From assembly GCA_038529265.1 (NCBI GenBank), contig JBCBDX010000001.1, positions 1 through 64,000 on the forward strand: 64,000 nt of DNA, written 5' to 3'. The notes beneath the pieces are model-generated. The model was not told where the DNA came from. It searched no databases and saw nothing but the letters and a program-made list of their open reading frames with translations. Positions within the stretch are counted from its first letter, which is position 1, and every line of letters begins with the position of its first letter. This DNA comes from JBCBDX01 sp038529265 (GTDB lineage Bacteria > Pseudomonadota > Alphaproteobacteria > Rhizobiales > Rhizobiaceae). Positions 34,496 to 43,077 of this stretch are shown here, in pieces. The position numbers and the translations under genes are program-made.

Positions 34496-36073
34496 ATGGA
34501 TAATCATATTTTTCTCGGTACTAGCCGCAAGCCGGACGATTCAATCCAGCAAAAAGAGTGGCTTAACCTTGAATATGCCAACCGCCATGGCTTGATAACG
34601 GGAGCGACCGGTACCGGCAAAACGGTAACGCTCCAAATTCTCACAGAAGGCTTTTCAAACGCTGGCGTGCCGGTCTTCTGCGCCGATGTGAAGGGTGACT
34701 TGTCTGGCCTTGGTGCAAGGGGGGAAACAAAGGATTTCCTGACAAAGCGCGCAGAAACCATTGGCCTCGATCCTTATGAGTTTCAGGCATTTCCGGCGAT
34801 CTTTTGGGATCTTTTTGGCGAAAAGGGACACCCCATCCGCACGACGATTTCGGAGATGGGCCCGCTGCTTCTGTCGCGCATGATGGATTGTACCGATAGC
34901 CAGGAAGGCGTGATTAACATTGCCTTCCGGATCGCGGATGAAGAGGGTTTGCTGCTTCTCGATTTGAAGGATTTGCGTGCCTTGCTGGCGAACATGGTTG
35001 AGCGTCGCAAGGAGCTGTCCGCAAAATATGGTTCGGTGAATGCACAGTCAGTCGGCTCCATCCAGCGGAAGCTCCTGGTTTTGGAACAACAACATGCCGA
35101 CCTTTTCTTTGGTGAACCAGCGCTGCGCATATCAGACATCATGCGTACGACCCCTGACGGTCGCGGAGCTGTCAATATTCTGGCAGCTGATCGTTTGATG
35201 ATGAGCCCACGGCTCTATGCAACCTTTCTGCTGTGGCTGCTTTCCGAACTGTTTGAAGAACTGCCCGAAGTTGGTGACATCGATAAACCAAAGCTGGTCT
35301 TCTTTTTTGATGAGGCACATCTGCTCTTTGATGAAGCGCCGAAAATTCTGATCGAGCGCGTAGAGCAGGTCGTACGCCTTATCCGATCCAAAGGCGTTGG
35401 TGTTTTCTTTGTCACGCAGAACCCGCTTGATGTGCCGGACTCAGTGTTGAGCCAGCTAGGCAATCGTGTTCAGCATGCGTTGAGGGCCTACACGCCACGC
35501 GAGCAAAAGGCGGTGAAGACCGCGGCAGATACATTCCGACCCAATCCCGACTTTGACTGTTATGAAGCGATTACCCAACTAGGTGTTGGCGAGGCTTTAG
35601 TGTCCACTCTTCAGAGAAAAGGCGTTCCAAGCATCGTGCAGCGCACTTTGATCAGGCCACCATCATCGCGCCTCGGACCTCTAGAAAAGGGTGAGCGCGA
35701 CGAGCTCATAGAAGTTAGCCCGGTTGCCGGACAATATGATGAAACCATCGATCGCAACAGCGCCTATGAGATGCTGGCAAAACGTGCCGAGGAAGAGGCT
35801 GAGCGCGAAATCGAGCAACAGCAGCGCGAGGTCGAACAAGCCAAAGCAGAAACCGCTCGATCACAATGGCGCATGCCAGGCCAAGAAGACGATGGTTACA
35901 CTGGCCCAAAGAAATCAACACGCCGCAGTACTACAACAAAAAAGCGACGTTCGAGTTCGAGACGTCAATCGGCAACAGAAGCGGCAACCAAACAAATCGT
36001 CCGCACCGTTAGTCGAGAGCTGGGCCGTGCGTTGGTAAGGGGCATTTTGGGCGGGCTCAAGCGGGGATTTTGA
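34496..36073 (+). CDS. HerA/YjgR-type helicase-like ATPase (DUF853)
   Basis: A 525-residue cytoplasmic P-loop ATPase of the HerA-FtsK superfamily. Walker A is GATGTGKTVTLQ near residue 40, Walker B FFFDEAHLLFDEA near 270, followed by SKGVGVFFVTQNPLDVPDSV. The C-terminal 90 residues are a charged helix (EEEAEREIEQQQREVEQAK) and a basic Ser/Thr/Arg tail that could bind nucleic acid. YjgR homologues are widespread but their role is not established. No strong ribosome site precedes the ATG. Confidence 0.9.
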   Translation: MDNHIFLGTSRKPDDSIQQKEWLNLEYANRHGLITGATGTGKTVTLQILTEGFSNAGVPVFCADVKGDLSGLGARGETKDFLTKRAETIGLDPYEFQAFPAIFWDLFGEKGHPIRTTISEMGPLLLSRMMDCTDSQEGVINIAFRIADEEGLLLLDLKDLRALLANMVERRKELSAKYGSVNAQSVGSIQRKLLVLEQQHADLFFGEPALRISDIMRTTPDGRGAVNILAADRLMMSPRLYATFLLWLLSELFEELPEVGDIDKPKLVFFFDEAHLLFDEAPKILIERVEQVVRLIRSKGVGVFFVTQNPLDVPDSVLSQLGNRVQHALRAYTPREQKAVKTAADTFRPNPDFDCYEAITQLGVGEALVSTLQRKGVPSIVQRTLIRPPSSRLGPLEKGERDELIEVSPVAGQYDETIDRNSAYEMLAKRAEEEAEREIEQQQREVEQAKAETARSQWRMPGQEDDGYTGPKKSTRRSTTTKKRRSSSRRQSATEAATKQIVRTVSRELGRALVRGILGGLKRGF

Positions 36074-36126
36074 TATGCGCATGTTGATCCAAGAGTTTGG
36101 CTAAGCCGACCTACAGAGTGCGATAG

Positions 36127-37467
36127 ATGCAGCCAGAATTGTCCATCATTATGCCGATTATCGATCGGCCGGAGACTTTCGGGCCTGCTGTGGAAATAGC
36201 ACTGTCACAGTCGCTAGAGGACATCGAAATCATACTCGCGCTCTCCGGCGATGATGTGAATATCTCCGAAATTGCCGATGACTATAAACGCCAAGACAGT
36301 CGAATTGTTGTTATCAAAACGCCTGCCTCGCCCTTTAAACGCACCGGTGCTGCACGTCACTCTGCCGTCGATGCGGCACGCAGTGACAAGATCTTGGTGC
36401 TTCAAGACGATGATGATTGGGATGAACATCATGCGGCGTACATGGCTTCGCTGCTCGACCATGGTTCACTTGCTGTAAACCAAGTCCGTTCTGTAACGCT
36501 GACCGGGCGTGAGACCGCTTGGCATCCAGCCTTTCATCTCCAAGCTAACCGGCAGCGCGCTTTTGCCTCTGGAAACAAGGGTTTTTACGAAGCCCACTAC
36601 GGTTTTCGTCGTTCCCTGTATCAGGAACTAGATGTCCGCTGGGACCAAATGAACCGACCCAATAGCGGTTCTTCCGGCCTTTTCGTCCAACACGTCTTTG
36701 AAAGGGCTATGGCAATTGATTGGGTGACGGGAAGTGAAGTTACTTCCTGGTCGTTAAACTCACCACCACGACGCAATGCAGCGCTGGGGCTTTCGAATGC
36801 AGACCGCAATCAGGAGCGTGTGGCTTGGCGGCATCGTAGGAGCACCAGCGTTGTCCCAGCTGCTACGTGGATGGAAAGGTACTTGCTGTATTTGATGAGC
36901 CACAACCGCGCTGATCAAGGCTATGAGGCGACAGTCAGTGGAATTGGGTTGCGAGCAGCAGGTCTAGAAAAGGGAACCGTCGAAGACCTGGAGTTGGAGC
37001 GCTTTCATAGTATTTATTGCCTTGAAGACGCAGGTTCTCCATCCGATTGGCTCAAGCAAGAGATCGTGGGCATATTCGCCAACTTGTGCGAAAGCGGTCG
37101 TGCGATGTTCCTTCATGTTGGAGCATTGGATCACTTTTGGGATCAAGTTGGGATACCCGATGATTGCGCGGCAATCATGGCTCAAGCCGCCGATCATGAA
37201 ACCGGCCTTAGAAGAGCATTATGCCTCGCCTATCTTGGGCATTATCTGGTCACCTCCAGTCGCGTCGATCAAGCGAACGAAGCATGGCATTCAGCGATGG
37301 CCGCTGATGCACGTATTGCAGCCATAGCAGCCGTTGTGGGATGTGAAATTGCAAACGCATCCGGGCAAATAAACCTGTTGGAGCAGCTGCTGGCACCGTT
37401 TGAGCTGTCCGGTAAGCTGCCGGCTCCACTCAAGCGATATTCAGGTTCACCTGTTCGTCGAAAGTGA
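36127..37467 (+). CDS. Family 2 glycosyltransferase with long C-terminal extension
   Basis: Of 446 residues the first 250 form a GT-A domain: LSIIMPIIDRPETFGPAVE, TGAARHSAVDAARSDKILVL and the DxD-like QDDDDWDEHHAAYM. The C-terminal half is helical and unassigned. Substrate is unknown. Its stop overlaps the end of the convergent cupin gene by 38 bases. It could serve the nearby carrier-protein operon or the main polysaccharide locus 20 kb upstream. Confidence 0.85.
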   Translation: MQPELSIIMPIIDRPETFGPAVEIALSQSLEDIEIILALSGDDVNISEIADDYKRQDSRIVVIKTPASPFKRTGAARHSAVDAARSDKILVLQDDDDWDEHHAAYMASLLDHGSLAVNQVRSVTLTGRETAWHPAFHLQANRQRAFASGNKGFYEAHYGFRRSLYQELDVRWDQMNRPNSGSSGLFVQHVFERAMAIDWVTGSEVTSWSLNSPPRRNAALGLSNADRNQERVAWRHRRSTSVVPAATWMERYLLYLMSHNRADQGYEATVSGIGLRAAGLEKGTVEDLELERFHSIYCLEDAGSPSDWLKQEIVGIFANLCESGRAMFLHVGALDHFWDQVGIPDDCAAIMAQAADHETGLRRALCLAYLGHYLVTSSRVDQANEAWHSAMAADARIAAIAAVVGCEIANASGQINLLEQLLAPFELSGKLPAPLKRYSGSPVRRK

Positions 37468-37993
37468 TCAGTTGATCGTGATGATCGGGCGACACACGGT
37501 ATTTGTCCGGGTCGTCACGTTCGAAAATGCGTGTTGGCATATTCACGAATATAGCTGCCGTTCTACCAACATTTTTTACGCCGTGAGCCACATAGGGTGG
37601 AATGATGACGCGAACCGGTGCTGCATCACCAACTATGGCACAAACCTTGTTGCCATAGGTCTGGCTGTCGTGACGTATGTCCATCAAAATAACTTTGAAG
37701 CTGCCTTGAATGAAATGCAGTCGATCAGCTTGTTTTGCGTGATAAACGATTGCACGTTCGGAACCTGGTGCGGCGTTGACCGCATAAGTGTGTACAATCG
37801 GCTCAATTGAACCATCTCGCGTCGTCAGAAGTTCGGTAAGCTCGCCGCGATTATCAGCATTGCGTGGCAAAAGTTCAATCTGCAGGCCCGCAATCAACTC
37901 CGCGGCTTTGGCGACAACTCGCGGCCGCTGACCCTTGGGCCAGGGCGGATCTTTTTCGAAAAGGTCAGAGTGTTCTGTAGACAGTTCTGTCAT
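37430..37993 (-). CDS. RmlC-like cupin (dTDP-sugar 3,5-epimerase superfamily)
   Basis: A 187-residue cupin. DNRGELTELLTTRDG and ADRLHFIQGSFKVILMDIR align with the RmlC fold, and VIIPPYVAHGVKNVG matches its 'PxGxxHGF' strand. The rhamnose epimerase of this strain is already supplied by rfbC, so this is likely a nucleotide-sugar modifying paralogue or a binding protein. The catalytic His of true RmlC (RGLHYQ) has no clear counterpart: the equivalent strand reads IVYHAKQADRLHF. It converges on the GT2 gene with a 38-base overlap. Confidence 0.78.
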   Translation of the reverse strand: MTELSTEHSDLFEKDPPWPKGQRPRVVAKAAELIAGLQIELLPRNADNRGELTELLTTRDGSIEPIVHTYAVNAAPGSERAIVYHAKQADRLHFIQGSFKVILMDIRHDSQTYGNKVCAIVGDAAPVRVIIPPYVAHGVKNVGRTAAIFVNMPTRIFERDDPDKYRVSPDHHDQLITFDEQVNLNIA

Positions 37994-38261
37994 CGCATCT
38001 AAGCCACAATTTCGAGTTTTTGTAGAGGTAAGTCGCGCGCCAGCAAAGGGGACTTGGCGGATTATATCGCATTACGGTCAACGCCAACAAATGCCATAGG
38101 CCGACTGTTTATGAAGAGTGTTTGAGTACGCTGGAGCTGTGCCAAAAATACGTGAGCCTGCCATTTAGCTTTCCAAGCAGCGATCTGTCATTTAAGGTTA
38201 AGCCACTTCTGGGGCGGGCTGTAGAGACCATTTGTTCACTTAAAACTGTGGGGGTATTGAA

Positions 38262-38501
38262 GTGACAGAAGAGGACGCAAAAGCTGCTCTGAGGGAGATT
38301 GTCGCTAAAGACTTTCCCGAGGCACTGGAGCTGCCAGATTTTTGGAACCTAATGCCAGGCGACATTGGCTATGATTCATTAGACGAGAGCCAACTTGCAC
38401 TGGAATTTTCCGATATGTTTGGATTGGATATGGTCCCCGACGATATTGAAGGTCTTACATTTGGCAAACTCATAAAGGTTTTCCTTGAAGCCAAATCATG
38501 A
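38262..38501 (+). CDS. Acyl-carrier-protein-like protein
   Basis: 79 acidic residues with a phosphopantetheine attachment site, Ser in IGYDSLDESQLALEF, and the helix pattern of carrier proteins. It is too divergent for the housekeeping fatty-acid AcpP and would load a special acyl or aminoacyl group. The start is a GTG with GGGGG eight bases upstream. The 4-base ATGA overlap with the next gene shows translational coupling. The 268 bases before it carry no other gene and no promoter I would call. Confidence 0.82.
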   Translation: MTEEDAKAALREIVAKDFPEALELPDFWNLMPGDIGYDSLDESQLALEFSDMFGLDMVPDDIEGLTFGKLIKVFLEAKS

Positions 38502-39493
38502 GAATTCCCGAGGCGTTAAAAACAAACCGAATTTCTAAGCACAAGATTTCGGAAATCGCTGAGGCTTGGATCGAGGGAAAAGCAGATTTCCCGAACATGG
38601 TGTCATCAAGCATTCTACACCAGATCGCTGACGAACTTTGTAAGTCTCATGACATCGCCCGCGTTCGCGAGTTTGTTAATGAGGCAGCCAACCACTCCAG
38701 TGCGCAATCTTTCTCCGTTTTGCGCTCTATTATCTCACACGTAGACCCTCTCTTTTACACGCGTGGGGCTCCGCCTCGCTTTGACCGTTCTCGCGACTTT
38801 CAACTGCTGAAAACCCATCGCTCCGCTAGAAACCTGCTGGTTGTCTTTTTGGGAAACTCCATGCGTCTTTTTGCACCAATGGAGCTGGTGCAGGTGTTAT
38901 TGGCGTTTCATGAATGGGACATTCTGTACATCGGTGATCGAACCAGAACAGCATACCTCAATGGTAATGAGACCTATCCGTCGCAGCAAAGCTTAATCGA
39001 AGCTATTCAAAAAGTTGCCAATCAGGGTCAACACGATCGGATTGTAACGCTTGGCTCGTCTGCCGGAACATTTGCGGCCCTTCAGTATGCCGTACCGTTG
39101 CGGGCGACGCATGTAATTGGCCTTGCCGGGCCAACATTCTTCAGCCGCCAGACCGAGAACCCGGCAGTACAGATGCTTAACAAACGAATGACAGCACAGC
39201 CGGCGTCTTTCAAGAATGCTGAGCTTGATGCGCTGACCGATGATTTGCGCTCGCTTAGTCCGCAAATCCGTTACTATTACGGTGATGGATGTAAGAAGGA
39301 TGTGGTAGCTGCCAGACATCTTGACAAATCTGGGCTTGGAAAAAGCTTTCCACTTGTGAAACATGACAACCACAATGTGATGGATGCCATCCTCGATCTG
39401 GGGGTTTTCCAAGCAGACCTCGCGGCTGCAAGCGAAGACGAGGCTTTTTTGTTTGCCGATGAGTTCAAAGCCCGCGCTAATGTTGGAAAGTAG
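38498..39493 (+). CDS. Alpha/beta-hydrolase-fold protein coupled to a carrier protein
   Basis: A 331-residue protein whose second half looks like a hydrolase: strand LLVVFLGNS, nucleophile elbow LGSSAGTFAALQYAV, and a C-terminal His in VKHDNHNVMDAILDLGV. The first 100 residues are helical and unassigned. I do not know a named family. The carrier protein just upstream suggests it loads, unloads or transfers the carrier-bound group, as thioesterases do. It overlaps the carrier gene by 4 bases and the next gene by 14. Confidence 0.7.
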   Translation: MRIPEALKTNRISKHKISEIAEAWIEGKADFPNMVSSSILHQIADELCKSHDIARVREFVNEAANHSSAQSFSVLRSIISHVDPLFYTRGAPPRFDRSRDFQLLKTHRSARNLLVVFLGNSMRLFAPMELVQVLLAFHEWDILYIGDRTRTAYLNGNETYPSQQSLIEAIQKVANQGQHDRIVTLGSSAGTFAALQYAVPLRATHVIGLAGPTFFSRQTENPAVQMLNKRMTAQPASFKNAELDALTDDLRSLSPQIRYYYGDGCKKDVVAARHLDKSGLGKSFPLVKHDNHNVMDAILDLGVFQADLAAASEDEAFLFADEFKARANVGK

Positions 39494-40097
39494 ACGCGAA
39501 GAAATCGTATTTCCACTCCTGCCTGAGCGGCAGTATGTGCACTCGACGACCATACTCAACTATCTAACGGAACGCTTTTCGCCTGTTTCTCATGTAGAGT
39601 TTTCTTTTCGAGAGTTCATGTTCAATCCGCTGGTGCTTGATTTCAGTCGTAACAAGCCGGGCAAAGAGGCGAAGGCTGAAAGTGTCGCGGGAGGCGCATT
39701 AAGTTGCGAAGATAAGATCTGGGTGACATTGAAAAACAGAGTCGCCAACAAGGATGCGGTCGTTAACGAGGATCAGGGCGACGGCGGCGCCGAAGATTAT
39801 GTGAGGTCAAATCTGATTAGTGGCACGGATGAGTCAAGCATTAGTCCTGCAGACGGAAGCGGCGTGACTTTTTGGCATGCAATTGTGTTTGGATCGAAGT
39901 GGCATGCGAAGAACACATTGGACGATGCAAGGCCTAGAACACTGCTTTTGAGTGGCTTGGACTTAGACTTCCAGGCAGAATTTCAAACCATCACATTTAA
40001 AACGAGGTCGCGGGCTCCACACCGATTTGCAAGGAGCCATGTGCTGGCGGACGGCGTGCCGATTGGCAATATAAATACTGTGTACCTGAACGCATGA
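39480..40097 (+). CDS. Protein of unknown function, third gene of the carrier-protein operon
   Basis: About 205 residues from the ATG at 39480 (MLESRREEIVFPLLPERQ), overlapping the preceding gene by 14 bases in another frame. No signal peptide, membrane helix or motif that I recognise; the C-terminal part alternates like beta-strands (HAIVFGSKWHAKNTL, RTLLLSGLDLDFQAEF). Conservation of the tight overlap argues that it is a real gene working with the carrier protein and hydrolase-like protein. A reading from 39384 would overlap by over 100 bases and is unlikely. Confidence 0.6.
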   Translation: MLESRREEIVFPLLPERQYVHSTTILNYLTERFSPVSHVEFSFREFMFNPLVLDFSRNKPGKEAKAESVAGGALSCEDKIWVTLKNRVANKDAVVNEDQGDGGAEDYVRSNLISGTDESSISPADGSGVTFWHAIVFGSKWHAKNTLDDARPRTLLLSGLDLDFQAEFQTITFKTRSRAPHRFARSHVLADGVPIGNINTVYLNA

Positions 40098-40113
40098 GCT
40101 TGGGCGCTAAGAT

Positions 40114-40764
40114 TCAAAGCTCACCGAGCGATGAGATCACTTTGCCCGGTGGATAGTTTTGGTATTCCTCCACGGCGCCGGATCGGTTTAGCCACACGGT
40201 CTTGAACTCAAACTTGGAAGTGGCGGCAATGTCCCAGCGGTTTGATGAGACAAAGCCTATCTTTTTGGCCTTACTATCCCATGCGTCAGTGACCATTCGG
40301 TAGACGTCGGGTGATGTTTTAAAAACCTTCACGGCGTCCACGCTAAAAATATCATCGACCAACGCCGCGATGCCTGAATGTTCGGTAGCGGCCTGCAGCA
40401 TATCCGGTGAGCCATTGGACAGGATTGCAATTCTGTAGCCGTCATCGCGCAAGCGCTCTAATGTCGGAACAACGTCATCGAAAGCATCCAGTGTCCAATA
40501 AAGCTCCATCAGTTTTGCATGGAGCTTTTCATCATCGCGGCCATGGCGTTTGAGTGCGTACTCCAGCGCTTCGCCCGTGAGTTTCCAGAATTCCTTGTAG
40601 GAACCCATGAGGCTGCGTACCCAAGAATACTCCAACTGTTTAACCCGCCAGGTTTCGGAAATGGCCGTGTGATCAGGTCCGATGTCATCGGCCAGTTTAC
40701 GCATGGCGGCATGGACGTCGAATAGGGTGCCGTAGGCATCAAAAACATAGCCGATCTTGGCCAT
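40114..40764 (-). CDS. Haloacid dehalogenase type II (HAD superfamily)
   Basis: Members hydrolyse (S)-2-haloacids to (R)-2-hydroxyacids. The 216-residue protein shows the nucleophile Asp in VFDAYGTLFDV (residue 9), the second motif AILSNGSPDML, and KVFKTSPDVYR then FVSSNRWDIAAT, which follow the L-2-haloacid dehalogenase pattern more than phosphatases do. Activity on halogenated acids is plausible for a marine organism but is inferred. Confidence 0.87.
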   Translation of the reverse strand: MAKIGYVFDAYGTLFDVHAAMRKLADDIGPDHTAISETWRVKQLEYSWVRSLMGSYKEFWKLTGEALEYALKRHGRDDEKLHAKLMELYWTLDAFDDVVPTLERLRDDGYRIAILSNGSPDMLQAATEHSGIAALVDDIFSVDAVKVFKTSPDVYRMVTDAWDSKAKKIGFVSSNRWDIAATSKFEFKTVWLNRSGAVEEYQNYPPGKVISSLGEL

Positions 40765-40885
40765 GAGCGCTGTCTCGCTTTCCGTTTAAGACGGCGCGAA
40801 GCTTTGGCTTCTTGTCGCCCTGCGGTCAAGGGCGGCGTTGACTGATGTTCCGCGTTGTATAATGGCATCAATGAAAGGGAGATCA

Positions 40886-41758
40886 ATGTCGATGACTGTG
40901 AAGCAGACCACCGCGAGCGCCACTTGGACCTATGTAGATGGCGACTGGCATGAAGGGAATGTGCCGCTCTTTGGTGCACGCACCCACGCGGTTTGGCTTG
41001 GTTCAACGGTGTTTGACGGTGCGCGTTGGTTTGAAGGTGTCGCGCCCGATCTTGATCTTCATTGCCAACGGGTAAACGCCTCGGCTGATGCGCTTGGACT
41101 AAAAGCAACAATGGATGCCAAAGACATCGAAGCGTTGACCCATGAAGGTCTGAAAAATTTTGACGGTAACACTGCGATTTACGTTCGGCCGAGCTATTGG
41201 GCTGAAGATGGTGGTTATATGGGGGTGCCAGCCGATCCGGGTTCTACCCGCTTTGCGCTGACGCTCTTTGAAAGCCCGATGATCGCGCCAGAAGGGTTTT
41301 CCGTGACAATTTCACCCTTCAGACGACCCACGCCGGAGTCTATGCCGACCAACGCCAAGGCTGGTTGTCTTTATCCGCAGAATGGACGCGCAATAATAGA
41401 GGCAAAGAAACGCGGTTTCGATAATTGCATCACACGTGACATGCTCGGAAACGTCTGTGAGACGGGCACGTCGAACATTTTCTATGTCAAGGATGGCCAG
41501 CTCTTTACGCCGACGGCCAATGGCTCGTTTCTGGCCGGGATTACGCGTAAGCGTATCATGCATTTGCTCGGTGACTACGGTTTCAAGACGGTCGAAAAGA
41601 CGGTGACCGTTGATGAGTTGCTCGATGCCGATGAGATTTTCTCGACCGGTAATCACTCCAAAGTCGTGCCGATCATCAAGATTGAAGACCGCGAGTTACA
41701 ACCGGGTCCAATAGCCAAGAAAGCCCGCGAACTCTATTGGGAATGGGCGCACGCATAA
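40886..41758 (+). CDS. Branched-chain amino acid aminotransferase (class IV)
   Basis: PLP-dependent fold-type IV transaminase, 291 residues. Visible: the N-terminal VPLFGARTHAVWLGSTVFDGARWFEG split motif (GSTVFDGAR), a likely PLP lysine in TNAKAGCLYPQNGRAI, and the loop ETGTSNIFYVKDG. AGGGAGA precedes the ATG at 40886; an upstream reading from 40838 lacks this. The same fold includes D-amino-acid and 4-amino-4-deoxychorismate enzymes, so IlvE function is likely but not certain; no ilv genes are nearby. Confidence 0.85.
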   Translation: MSMTVKQTTASATWTYVDGDWHEGNVPLFGARTHAVWLGSTVFDGARWFEGVAPDLDLHCQRVNASADALGLKATMDAKDIEALTHEGLKNFDGNTAIYVRPSYWAEDGGYMGVPADPGSTRFALTLFESPMIAPEGFSVTISPFRRPTPESMPTNAKAGCLYPQNGRAIIEAKKRGFDNCITRDMLGNVCETGTSNIFYVKDGQLFTPTANGSFLAGITRKRIMHLLGDYGFKTVEKTVTVDELLDADEIFSTGNHSKVVPIIKIEDRELQPGPIAKKARELYWEWAHA

Positions 41759-41851
41759 TTTGGCAAATATTGCGCGGATGCTTCCTTGTCTCCACCAAGA
41801 GTGCGGCCTACTTGTCGAGCAGAAAGACCTGACCATCGAGAGGACACCGAC

Positions 41852-42457
41852 ATGGCATTGATACTTCCTGACCTCCCATACGCTTACGACGCTTTGGGGC
41901 CCTTCATGTCTGTTGAGACTTTGGAGTTTCACCACGACAAACACCACAATGCCTATGTGGTGAAAGGCAATGAACTGCTGGACGGTTCAGCACATGCTGA
42001 CAAATCCCTCGAGGAGATTTGTGCTGCAGCCTATGCGGAAGGCAATGCAGGCCTGATTAACAATGTCGGCCAACACTATAATCACATTCATTTTTGGCAG
42101 TGGATGAAGAAGGAGGGCGGAGGCACCAGCCTGCCAGGCGCAATTGCTTCAGCCATTGATTCCGATCTCGGCGGTTATGACAAGTTTAAGGCAGATTTCA
42201 TTGCCGCTGGCGTCGGCCAGTTTGGTTCTGGCTGGGCATGGCTCGCGGTAAAGGACGGCAAGCTGGAAATTATGAAAACGCCGAACGGTGAAAACCCGTT
42301 GATGCACGGCGCAAAACCGGTCTTGGGCTGCGATGTGTGGGAGCATTCCTATTATATCGACTACCGCAATGCTCGTCCGAAATATCTGGAGGCTTTTGTC
42401 GACAGCCTGATCAACTGGGATCACGTGTTGGAAATGTACGAAGCTGCGACTGCATAA
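41852..42457 (+). CDS. sodB: Superoxide dismutase (Fe/Mn family)
   Basis: Cytoplasmic enzyme that dismutates superoxide. The 201-residue protein has the metal ligands in ETLEFHHDKHHNAYV, GQHYNHIHFW and DVWEHSYYIDYRN, and the FGSGWAWLAV strand. The pattern resembles the Fe-type, but rhizobial members can use either metal. GAGAGGA lies upstream of the ATG at 41852. A terminator follows. Confidence 0.95.
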   Translation: MALILPDLPYAYDALGPFMSVETLEFHHDKHHNAYVVKGNELLDGSAHADKSLEEICAAAYAEGNAGLINNVGQHYNHIHFWQWMKKEGGGTSLPGAIASAIDSDLGGYDKFKADFIAAGVGQFGSGWAWLAVKDGKLEIMKTPNGENPLMHGAKPVLGCDVWEHSYYIDYRNARPKYLEAFVDSLINWDHVLEMYEAATA

Positions 42458-42480
42458 ATATCTTTTACATAATGTTCACG

Positions 42481-42507
42481 CGCCCGGCTCCTGTAGTCGG
42501 GCGTTTT
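42481..42507 (+). terminator. Rho-independent terminator after sodB
   Basis: CGCCCGGCT and AGTCGGGCG pair over nine positions (one G-U) around CCTGT, followed by four T. Confidence 0.85.
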
Positions 42508-42531
42508 ACGTTCTGTTCACAAAAGTGACAC

Positions 42532-42560
42532 TTGATTTTTTCTGATGCGGCAAGAATTAT
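42532..42560 (+). promoter_or_regulatory. Candidate promoter of the cytochrome genes
   Basis: TTGATT (42532-42537), 17-base spacer, AATTAT (42555-42560), 47 bases before the cytochrome c' start and just after the sodB terminator. Confidence 0.4.
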
Positions 42561-42607
42561 TTCGAGGGACGACGCGTACTCCCCTCAAGAAATGGAGATT
42601 TTCTCGC

Positions 42608-43063
42608 ATGCCTATCCTCACTAAATCCGTCAAAATGATGTTGGCTGCTGCCGTTGCCTTAGCTGTGGGCTCGGCTGCCGTGGTCGCGCAAGATGCGATC
42701 GCAGAGCGCAAAGCCGCCATGAAATCGGTCGGCGGCGCTATGGGCACTTTGGTTCGCTTCGCGCGTGGCCAAGCGGAATATGACGCTGCCGCAGCTTTGG
42801 CGGCCTTCACGACAATGAACGAAGTTGCCGGTCGTTATGGCGATCTTTTCCCCGAGGGCACAGAAACTGGTGGCGATACAAAAGCATCGCCTGCAATTTG
42901 GTCAGACCGTGCTGGCTTCGATGCTGAAGTGGCTAAATTTCAGGTCAACACTGCTTCTGCGATAGACGCAGCTCCAGCTGACGTTGACGCGTTCCGGGCA
43001 GTTTTTGGACCTGTTGGACAAAGCTGCGGCTCATGCCATGAAAAATTCCAGCTCTCGAACTGA
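42608..43063 (+). CDS. Cytochrome c' / c556 family protein
   Basis: A 151-residue periplasmic four-helix-bundle cytochrome. It has a signal peptide (MLAAAVALAVGSAAVVAQ) and one C-terminal haem site CGSCHEKF. Cytochromes c' bind NO or move electrons; a role in nitrosative stress fits the nearby sodB but is a guess. TGGAGA before the ATG at 42608 fixes the start. The diheme cytochrome gene follows after 14 bases. Confidence 0.92.
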   Translation: MPILTKSVKMMLAAAVALAVGSAAVVAQDAIAERKAAMKSVGGAMGTLVRFARGQAEYDAAAALAAFTTMNEVAGRYGDLFPEGTETGGDTKASPAIWSDRAGFDAEVAKFQVNTASAIDAAPADVDAFRAVFGPVGQSCGSCHEKFQLSN

Positions 43064-43077
43064 TCAGAGCTGATTGA

